From Alphaproteobacteria bacterium (GTDB lineage Bacteria > Pseudomonadota > Alphaproteobacteria > UBA6615), in the NCBI GenBank assembly GCA_013003285.1, contig JABDJY010000183.1:1-14121 (forward strand): 14,121 nt of DNA, written 5' to 3'. Below the pieces are notes generated by a model. The model searched no databases, was not told the DNA's origin, and was given only the letters and a program-made list of their open reading frames with translations. Both the position numbers and the translations under genes were made by a program. Below are positions 8,877-14,121 of this stretch, one piece after another (within the stretch, counting starts at the first letter, position 1; every line of letters starts with the position of its first letter).

Positions 8877-9470
8877 ATGAAAGTATCGCTTGTTATCGCT
8901 GCGGTCCTCAGCGCGACTCTCGCTGGAGGCGCCTTGGCGCAATCAACAAATCAGCCTAAGGCCATGCAACATGAGGGCTCGGGTGCCCATGGTTCGATGG
9001 ACCATAAGGCCGCGACGTCCGACCAGATGAAACAGATGGAGCATGGCGGGTCGACGGCTGGCGCGCACTCGGACAGCGCCGGCCACCAACATGGCACTGA
9101 CGTGCCAAGCGATATCAAGGCCCGGTCCCAGATCGATACCTCCACGACCCAGGAGTCGAACAAGGGTCACTATCGGGTTTCGATTTCCCCCGAGGCTGAT
9201 CCGGTTGCCATCAACACCATGCAAAGCTGGGTGCTTGAAGTTATGACGCCCGACGGCAAACCGGTCCAAAATGCCGAGGTGAAAGTCGATGGCGGCATGC
9301 CCCGACATGGCCACGGGCTGCCCACATCGCCTCAGGTCACCAAATATCTTGGCGATGGTAAATATCTGGTCGAAGGCATGCGCTTTAACATGGCAGGTTG
9401 GTGGGCGTTGAAATTCGACATCGCGGGACACCATACCGACAGCGTGAATTTTAACCTCATTATTCAGTAG
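8877..9470 (+). CDS. Secreted His/Met-rich FixH/YtkA-like protein
   Basis: A 197-aa exported protein. Residues 1-21 are a clear signal peptide with an ALA-Q cleavage site. The mature N-terminus (about 22-75) is low-complexity and rich in His, Met, Gly and Ser (MQHEGSGAHGSMDHK, QMKQMEHGG, AGHQHG), as in periplasmic copper-handling proteins. From about residue 97 to the end is an Ig-like YtkA/FixH-type domain with MPRHGHGLPTSPQV (141-154) and GMRFNMAGWWALKFD (167-181), both matching that family. Metal binding is inferred from composition only. GAGG at 8863-8866 lies ten bases before the ATG. The gene is ten bases upstream of the di-haem peroxidase gene, so the two form one operon and probably one periplasmic function. 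Substrate and partner are unknown. Confidence 0.83.
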   Translation: MKVSLVIAAVLSATLAGGALAQSTNQPKAMQHEGSGAHGSMDHKAATSDQMKQMEHGGSTAGAHSDSAGHQHGTDVPSDIKARSQIDTSTTQESNKGHYRVSISPEADPVAINTMQSWVLEVMTPDGKPVQNAEVKVDGGMPRHGHGLPTSPQVTKYLGDGKYLVEGMRFNMAGWWALKFDIAGHHTDSVNFNLIIQ

Positions 9471-9480
9471 GACATAAACG

Positions 9481-10776
9481 TTGCGGGTTGTTCACCATGC
9501 GACGGGAATTGCCCTGGCGCTGTTCGTTTTCGCGACGGCGCACATAGCGCCGTCAGCCGCCGATCAGCCTGCGCCGGCGCAAGCGTCGCCCTGGTCCGAC
9601 GCTGAGCTGAAAATCATTCGCAGCCTGTCGATTGGCAGCCTGCCCGCCCTCGCACCCGATCCCTCGAATAAGGTGGGCGACGATGCGCGCGCCGCGTCCC
9701 TTGGTCACCGCATTTTCTTCGACACGCGGTTCAGCGCCGACGATCAGGTCTCGTGCGCGACGTGCCACCTGCCGGCGGCGGCCTTTACCGACGGCCGAAA
9801 ACTTGGCCGCGGCGTCGGCACCGCGGGGCGCAACACCATGACGCTGCTCGGCGCGGCGTACAGTCCCTGGTTCTTTTGGGATGGCCGCAAAGATAGCCAG
9901 TGGTCGCAGGCGCTTGGTCCGCTGGAGAGCGATGTCGAACATGGCGGTACACGGACCGGCTTTTCCCAGCTCATCGCCTCGGACCGGGCTTACAGAACTG
10001 CCTATGAAGCGTTGTTTGGCGATTTACCCGACCTCTCTGACCCGAGCCGCTTCCCCCTTTCCGCTGGGCCGGTTGAAGACGAGAGTCTGCACACCGCGTG
10101 GCGGCGCATGGCGGCGCCCGATCGCGATGCTGTCAACCGCGTGTTCGCTAATATTGGTAAGGCCGTCGCGGCCTATCAGCGCCTTCTCTTACCCGGGCCC
10201 TCTCGCTTCGATCAGTATGCGGAGGCTGTGGTCGCGGGAAATAGCGCCGCCGCGGAAGAGATTTTCACGGCCAACGAAGCGAATGGCCTTCGGCTGTTTA
10301 TTGGCAGTGGTCAATGTACCCGTTGTCATAACGGGCCCCTGTTCACCAACAATGATTTTCACAATACTGGCGTTCCCCGCTGGCCGTCGATGCCGCACGA
10401 CCAGGGACGTATCGATGGCATATCGGCGGCGCGTGCCGACATATTCAACTGCCGCGGCGCCTATAGCGATGCCAGCGCCGACGACTGCCGCGAGCTGAGG
10501 TTTGCCAAGACTGAGGGGCCTGAACTCGTCGGTGCCATGAAGACGCCGACGCTGCGCAGCGTCTCGCAGACCGCCCCCTATATGCATGCCGGCCAGTACG
10601 CAACGCTTGCACCCGTACTTGAACACTACAACCGTGCGCCGACCGCGGAAAACGGAAAGTCAGAGCTTGAACCTCTTGGTCTCACCCAAGACGATTTGAA
10701 CGATCTCCGCGACTTTCTGTTGACGCTGGACAGCCCACCGGCTGTGGAGTCCAAGTACTTGTCTCCACCCGATTAA
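9481..10776 (+). CDS. Di-haem cytochrome c peroxidase, MauG/CcpA family
   Basis: Periplasmic di-haem enzyme of 431 aa that would reduce hydrogen peroxide or carry out MauG-like protein oxidation. The start is TTG; the nearest ATG, at 9497, is out of frame. AGGA at the end of the preceding gene (9469-9472) supplies the ribosome binding site. A signal peptide covers about residues 1-27. Two c-type haem sites are visible: CATCH at 92-96 and CTRCH at 279-283. The family's later motif, MKTPTLRSVSQTAPYMHAG (353-371), contains Met368, the position that commonly gives the distal ligand of the electron-transfer haem in CcpA-type enzymes, where MauG has Tyr. This favours a CcpA-like peroxidase over true MauG. 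Two extra cysteines (324 and 336) may form a disulfide. It is cotranscribed with the His/Met-rich secreted protein, and the duplicated rpsD terminator lies downstream. Confidence 0.9.
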   Translation: MRVVHHATGIALALFVFATAHIAPSAADQPAPAQASPWSDAELKIIRSLSIGSLPALAPDPSNKVGDDARAASLGHRIFFDTRFSADDQVSCATCHLPAAAFTDGRKLGRGVGTAGRNTMTLLGAAYSPWFFWDGRKDSQWSQALGPLESDVEHGGTRTGFSQLIASDRAYRTAYEALFGDLPDLSDPSRFPLSAGPVEDESLHTAWRRMAAPDRDAVNRVFANIGKAVAAYQRLLLPGPSRFDQYAEAVVAGNSAAAEEIFTANEANGLRLFIGSGQCTRCHNGPLFTNNDFHNTGVPRWPSMPHDQGRIDGISAARADIFNCRGAYSDASADDCRELRFAKTEGPELVGAMKTPTLRSVSQTAPYMHAGQYATLAPVLEHYNRAPTAENGKSELEPLGLTQDDLNDLRDFLLTLDSPPAVESKYLSPPD

Positions 10777-10789
10777 TGGCTTTTGCCGC

Positions 10790-11018
10790 CAACATTCTCG
10801 TCTCCCGTCATGGCGATGTGATCGAGGTCAAGGAAAAGTCCCACGAAATTCCCTTCGTGTTGGAGGCCAGCGCTTCGGCCGAGCGCGATCTACCCGATTA
10901 TATGGATGTGGATCTGGGCCGCCTGCGCGGCACCTTCGTGCGCTGACCGTCCCTGGCCGACGTGCCTTATCCTGTGCAAATGGAACCGAACCTGGTCATC
11001 GAGTATTACTCGCTGTAA
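10790..11018 (+). pseudogene. Truncated, decayed copy of the rpsD 3' end
   Basis: From 10810 the sequence aligns without gaps to rpsD from codon 136 to its stop. I count 16 base differences in 209 (about 92% identity). Ten are synonymous, four change an amino acid (R to H, I to F, S to A, D to G), and a double change turns a glycine codon into TGA at 10944-10946. Upstream of 10810 only a short, gapped resemblance (AACATT... at 10791) remains, and no S4 N-terminus or start codon is present. It starts immediately after the peroxidase gene stop. It cannot make S4 and is best read as a recombination or integration scar. Confidence 0.92.
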
Positions 11019-11096
11019 CGGTTCAAGAGACTTCGAACGAAAAGGGCCGCCTGCCGGGCGGCCCTTTTTTATGTGCGCTTGAGGTGGCGCGCGGTC
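10810..11096 (+). repeat. Direct repeat copy 2: rpsD 3' end plus terminator
   Basis: Second copy of the block at 8441-8726, extending about 25 bases beyond the terminator before similarity fades at GCGGTC (11091-11096). With copy 1 it brackets 8727-10809, which holds only the two-gene secreted protein/peroxidase unit. Confidence 0.92.
11041..11070 (+). terminator. Duplicated rpsD terminator, now downstream of the peroxidase gene
   Basis: GGGCCGCC (11044-11051), a five-base loop, GGCGGCCC (11057-11064) and six T residues form a perfect eight-pair stem. Compared with the rpsD terminator, the G-U pair has become C-G, so the structure has been kept while the bases changed. It is the first strong terminator after the peroxidase gene. 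Confidence 0.9.
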
Positions 11097-11136
11097 CGGC
11101 GCGCGTTGTACTTGCGACGGTCGCGCGGAACCCAGG

Positions 11137-11538
11137 TTATTGGTCTAACCACCGCCACGTATCGTCGTGCAGAATGAACCGCTGCGCCGCCCAGTTGTCG
11201 TTCGGTTGTGGGTAGATCACCTTACATACCTTGAATTCCTGGCATTCTAGCTTCGGATCCAGCCCCTGTTCGTCGGAAAATTGCATCATCTGTAAAGTTA
11301 GGTCGAAGAAAAAATCATGCATTTCTTCCGGCAGCTTAGGGTGCACCGATTTTAGGTAGGTCCCATTTCGGCTTCTGATCTCGGGCCAATACTGCAGCAG
11401 AAACTCCTGGAACGAGCGTGTGAGTGCCCCCGTCGCGTCGGTTCCTTGTGTCGTCTGAGAATGGGCGGATGAAGGCATCGCCAAAGATGAACCGGCGGAA
11501 ATAAGGAAAAAAATGAGTAGGAAGAGATATTGGCGCAT
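11137..11538 (-). CDS. Secreted protein of unknown function
   Basis: I do not recognise this 133-aa protein. The ATG at 11538 gives an excellent signal peptide (MRQYLFLLIFFLISAGSSLA, residues 1-20, with likely cleavage between about 20 and 27); a longer reading frame upstream would bury it and overlap the preceding gene. AAGG lies close upstream of the ATG. The mature part is acidic and aromatic-rich (FQEFLLQYWPEI, MHDFFFDLTLQMMQF), has two cysteines (residues 102 and 107), and ends in WAAQRFILHDDTWRWLDQ. The tail faintly resembles NTF2-like folds, but that is a guess. It begins eight bases after the membrane-protein gene at 11547-12176, so they form an operon. GC is low for the window: 24 of 60 in 11281-11340, against 41 of 60 in 6601-6660. 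Confidence 0.72.
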   Translation of the reverse strand: MRQYLFLLIFFLISAGSSLAMPSSAHSQTTQGTDATGALTRSFQEFLLQYWPEIRSRNGTYLKSVHPKLPEEMHDFFFDLTLQMMQFSDEQGLDPKLECQEFKVCKVIYPQPNDNWAAQRFILHDDTWRWLDQ

Positions 11539-11546
11539 AGCCTTGC

Positions 11547-12176
11547 TTACCCGCTTTGTTGGAGCGCTGTGCGGACTAATGGAGCCGCCACAAGCAAACT
11601 CTTGATTCTCGCCGCGTCGCTCCAAATTACGAGATATGGGTCGATCACGGCAATGCCGAGCAGTGCCTTGGATTGAGGTATTCGCACCACGCTGAACAAG
11701 CGCTTCTTGAACGACGACGAAAGGTCTTGGCTCGACCCCTTGTAGGCAAACCATCCGGTTCCCGCGAGATCGCTCGCCTCGGAGTCATCCAAGGGCTTTG
11801 TCCAAGCAAGCACACCGCCTTCGAGTTTGCGGAAGAACTTGGGGATCCGAAGCCCACTTCGCAACAACACGGCCGATGACTCAGCGTCGTGTTCTGCGCG
11901 GAATACCACCATCACACAGCCTGAACTTTCAGAATCGCCTGTGTCGACAAAAACCAGCCAGCTTTGCCCGCTTGGGTCTTTCCTTTGGTGGATTTCAGTT
12001 GGTTCGGTGTCGAATAGTGCGGCAGTCAACGCAACGATCGCGCTATCTGCAGCATCGATTTTCTCGTAGCCGCTCGTTTCAATAGTACGCTTGCGGTGCA
12101 AGGCCACCGCGACGAACAACGCCACGCCCAATAGGATGACCCCTAGCGCACTCACAATGCCGACGACATTATCCAA
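11547..12176 (-). CDS. Single-pass membrane protein of unknown function
   Basis: A 209-aa protein I do not recognise. A TTG start gives one N-terminal membrane helix (about residues 4-27, VVGIVSALGVILLGVALFVAVAL) followed by basic HRKR, which predicts the C-terminal 180 residues to lie in the cytoplasm. That soluble part is mixed alpha/beta with no catalytic motif that I can see (WLVFVDTGDSESSGCVMVVF, GVLAWTKPLDD, LLGIAVIDPYLVIWSD). GAGG at about nine bases upstream supports the TTG. It is the first gene of a two-gene minus-strand unit with the secreted protein gene. GC is lower than in the core genes, consistent with an accessory origin. Confidence 0.68.
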   Translation of the reverse strand: MDNVVGIVSALGVILLGVALFVAVALHRKRTIETSGYEKIDAADSAIVALTAALFDTEPTEIHQRKDPSGQSWLVFVDTGDSESSGCVMVVFRAEHDAESSAVLLRSGLRIPKFFRKLEGGVLAWTKPLDDSEASDLAGTGWFAYKGSSQDLSSSFKKRLFSVVRIPQSKALLGIAVIDPYLVIWSDAARIKSLLVAAPLVRTALQQSG

Positions 12177-12202
12177 CGATCGCAGCCTCTACAGTTAGGG
12201 TC

Positions 12203-12268
12203 ATGCTAATAGGGGTTTTGCTGAGCATAGCCGTGGTACTACCAATTTTCGTATTAAAGAACGCTTAG
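12203..12268 (+). CDS. Possible 21-aa hydrophobic peptide
   Basis: In the 399-base gap 12177-12575 an ATG frame encodes a 21-residue, almost wholly hydrophobic peptide (MLIGVLLSIAVVLPIFVLKNA), diverging from the membrane-protein gene. It would span a membrane once with a Lys-containing tail. The upstream AGGG lies only two bases before the ATG, too close for good initiation, so it may be chance. I see no other gene, RNA or repeat in the rest of this gap (12269-12575) apart from the ribosome binding site of the next gene. Confidence 0.2.
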   Translation: MLIGVLLSIAVVLPIFVLKNA

Positions 12269-12575
12269 TTTTAACCGCCTAGTTCGATACCTGTAGACAA
12301 GATTTGAGCGCGATGGCAAAGGCGCTCTAGATGGTGCGCGCCAACCGTGCGACGGCCGCTTTGTCCGTGAGAGCCACCGTATTTCGCGATAGGCGATTTT
12401 GGCGGGTTATAACCCAGAGCGGACATCGATGGGTCGAGCGCAGGGCGCCGCCGCGGGCTTGGAAGTTTTCGATTGACTGAATTGCATTTCTGCCTGCCCA
12501 AAAATAGCGAAATGTCGATTTCTTAGTGCGACGTTTACCCGTCAGGGCTAAGGATCGAGCAGGAGGTTCCGTCTT

Positions 12576-13403
12576 ATGCTCGCTGCAGACCTTATTGACC
12601 GCCTGGCCGCCCGCGCCGCCGATCCGAAGACGCGCAAGGACGCGCCGGACTGGGAAACGCTGCTGGCCGACGCCAACTTCGTCACGATAGATACGCCCTT
12701 CGGAGCTGTCGCCGGAGTATGCGGGCTCAAACACGACCCTCAGCCCGAGCCGCCGTCACCCCCGCTTGCGGCACCCGCCGCGCCGAAAGACATTGCCAGC
12801 GCTGAAAAGCGTCTGGGCTTTCCTTTGCCCGACGACTTCAAACACCTTTACAGCGCGATTGCCAATGGCGGTTTTGGACCCGGCAGCGGTCTGATCCCGC
12901 TCGATGAAGTGGTCTCGTACTATGAGGAACTCCGCGCGAGTCCGCCCGGCGAAGGCGGCCAGACCTAGCCGGTATATCTCTTGCCATTCAATCGCTACGA
13001 CCTCGGCTGCGACTGCTACAATGTGAATAGCGGCGAGATCATCTTCTGGGACGAGGAAACACTACTTAACGGTCCGAGCGAAGGCGTCTGGAAAAGCTCT
13101 TTCAAGAATAATGCCCGGAGCCTTTCGGCCTATCTCGAAGCTTGGCTCGAAACCGCGCCGCCGAAATCCAATGAACGCTATGTCGCTGCGGTTGACGCAG
13201 GCATTCCAGATTCCGATGTCGTGATTGACATGCGGACCGTCGATCACCTCCGCCGCAGCATCGAGATATTGCGCCAATCCCCGGAACATCTCAAAACGTA
13301 CGGCCTTCCAGAGGAAGGCTGGGAGGAAGAGCTCTGCAAAGCCCAGGGGCTCGACCCCAAAATATACCTCGAAATGATCAAGCGCCCGACGTCGGACGAA
13401 TAG
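12576..13403 (+). pseudogene. SMI1/KNR4-family gene interrupted by an in-frame amber codon
   Basis: One 276-codon frame (including the final stop) is broken by TAG at 12966-12968 (codon 131); the frame is the same on both sides and open for 435 bases beyond. The first part carries a Pro/Ala-rich linker (about 55-70) and then a SMI1/KNR4 signature (AEKRLGFPLPDDFKHLYSAIANGG, around 76-99, and GLIPLDEV, 105-112). The second part continues the family pattern with LLPFNRYDLGCDCYNVNSG and IIFWDEE. The missing residue precedes PVYLLPF, where the family usually has Trp-Pro, so TGG to TAG is the simplest explanation. A strong AGGAGG at 12561-12566 precedes the ATG. The 3' half has no ribosome binding site of its own. 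SMI1/KNR4 proteins are often antitoxin-like immunity proteins. Read-through or suppression cannot be excluded. Confidence 0.82.
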
Positions 13404-13608
13404 TAGGCGGCGATCACAATCAATTTTCGCACAAATATCTAAGTCCCGGCATTCATGGTGTCTTCCGGAAATGCGAATAAGGGCCGCTTGCCGTCTTTGG
13501 CGATATCCGGGCCGATTGTTGGTTCCTGTCCCAAATTCACTCAACCAACCCCGTCAATCACGATCGGTTGAGGTCACGCCCCAAAACGGACTCGGATGGT
13601 AGAATGTC

Positions 13609-13647
13609 ACACGCGCCTTGGGGCGCGCGTGTTTGTTTCTATATTTC
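13609..13647 (+). terminator. Possible intrinsic terminator
   Basis: ACACGCGC (13609-13616) and GCGCGTGT (13625-13632) form an eight-pair stem with an eight-base loop, followed by a T-rich run (TTGTTTCTATATTT). It could end transcription from the SMI1/KNR4 remnant side. The rest of 13404-13677 holds no gene that I can support; a CTCAACC/GGTTGAG inverted repeat near 13542-13575 is the only other structure. Confidence 0.45.
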
Positions 13648-13677
13648 GGGTAGCTTGAGGTCGCGGGGTTCGAAGCC

Positions 13678-14007
13678 ATGAATAAACTATTTTACACAAT
13701 CGGCTTCGTGCTGATGTTCGCGGGCGGTCCGGTCGGTGCGCAAGTGTGGACCGGACACGATTATACGCAGACCTGCAAAGGCGACCCGGACGAGAATGTG
13801 GCCTCAATTTGCGCCACCTTTATTATCAGCATCGCCCAGGCGGGCAGAGGCAATGGCGCTTTCTGCATGCCGCCTGACGTGACACGTGGTCAGACCTTCG
13901 CCGTGGTCGACAACTACATTGTAGACCACCCCGACGCGCGCAACACGGACGCTTCCGAGATGGTTGTGGCATCGCTGGCCGAGGCCTTCCCCTGCGAAGC
14001 TAAGTAG
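13678..14007 (+). CDS. Secreted Rap1a/Tai-like protein
   Basis: A 109-aa exported protein. Residues 1-21 form a signal peptide ending GPVGA-Q. The mature part has four cysteines (33, 45, 63, 106), placed as in the Rap1a/Tai immunity family: an early TC, a second Cys 12 residues later at the start of a helix, FCMPPDVT, then an HP...SEMVVASLAEAFPC ending. Founding members neutralise type VI secretion peptidoglycan amidases in the periplasm, but many homologues sit far from any secretion system and have no tested role. Here there is no toxin gene on either side. The family's usual Tyr-Ile-Gly after the second Cys is replaced by Phe-Ile-Ile. A purine-rich GAGG lies upstream, farther than ideal. 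Confidence 0.72.
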   Translation: MNKLFYTIGFVLMFAGGPVGAQVWTGHDYTQTCKGDPDENVASICATFIISIAQAGRGNGAFCMPPDVTRGQTFAVVDNYIVDHPDARNTDASEMVVASLAEAFPCEAK

Positions 14008-14048
14008 CGCCGACGGTTGGTCGCCGGGCGGCTCTGTCCGGCGCGGCG

Positions 14049-14121
14049 CTAGTTGGTTTGCATCGCCGCGAGGATCGCGTCGATACTGGGCGGCGCGGAG
14101 TGATTGGGGTCGGAAAAGCGC
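14049..14121 (-). CDS. 3' end of a minus-strand gene, cut by the window edge
   Basis: The complement reads an open frame from the window end to TAG at 14049-14051. The last 23 residues are polar and Ala-rich, ending IDAILAAMQTN. Codon use fits the host (GCG, ATC, GAC, CTC). It would converge on the Rap1a-like gene, with CGCCGG/CCGGCG (14022-14027 and 14038-14043) as a short hairpin in between. Nothing can be said about its function. Confidence 0.45.
   Translation of the reverse strand, partial: RFSDPNHSAPPSIDAILAAMQTN

Noticed and set aside
10810..11018. The rpsD fragment as a second working S4 or an S4-domain paralogue
   Set aside because: It lacks the N-terminal two thirds and a start codon, and it has an internal TGA.
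12981..13403. The 3' half of the SMI1/KNR4 gene as an independent gene starting at a TTG
   Set aside because: There is no ribosome binding site before it, and it continues the upstream domain in the same frame.
13470..13601. A 43-codon plus-strand open frame in the gap before the Rap1a-like gene
   Set aside because: Arg-rich with no signal, domain or ribosome binding site; it looks like chance.
8650..14121. An integrase, transposase or insertion sequence to explain the duplication
   Set aside because: I looked at the frames on both strands of this stretch and saw no recombinase-like protein; any such enzyme must lie outside the window or be lost.

Overview
The window looks like chromosomal DNA from a GC-rich alphaproteobacterium, possibly Rhodospirillales-like. 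This rests on the style of the housekeeping genes (cysteinyl-tRNA synthetase directly followed by a citramalate synthase, a single-gene rpsD unit, a TrmJ-type methyltransferase) and the strong GC bias of the core part. It is inference, because no 16S gene is present.

Layout. Bases 1-3184 hold a tight cysS-cimA unit behind a plausible sigma70-type promoter. A nested palindromic repeat (3209-3329) separates it from a secreted DUF3179 protein whose leader carries a perfect 14-bp palindrome. Then come trmJ, a small cupin and a D-2-hydroxyacid dehydrogenase, all on the plus strand, followed by a convergent EamA/DMT transporter. The transporter and rpsD diverge from about 7832-8034, where rpsD has a recognisable promoter. 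rpsD ends in a strong intrinsic terminator.

The most interesting part follows. About 2.37 kb downstream, the last 69 codons of rpsD plus its terminator are present a second time (10810-11096), about 92% identical in the coding part, with a premature stop and no gene 5' end. The two copies bracket exactly one two-gene unit: a secreted His/Met-rich FixH/YtkA-like protein and a periplasmic di-haem MauG/CcpA-type peroxidase. This resembles the footprint of an insertion at the 3' end of rpsD that kept the host gene intact, or a recombination scar. No recombinase is visible. The second rpsD terminator now sits where the peroxidase unit needs one.

Right of the duplication (11097-14121) the DNA looks accessory. 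It has a lower-GC minus-strand pair of unknown genes (a single-pass membrane protein followed by a secreted protein), an SMI1/KNR4-like gene broken by one in-frame amber codon that most likely replaced a tryptophan, a Rap1a/Tai-like secreted four-cysteine protein, and the 3' end of another minus-strand gene. SMI1/KNR4 and Rap1a families are both known as toxin-immunity folds, but no toxin is seen here. The rest of the window is ordinary core metabolism and translation.
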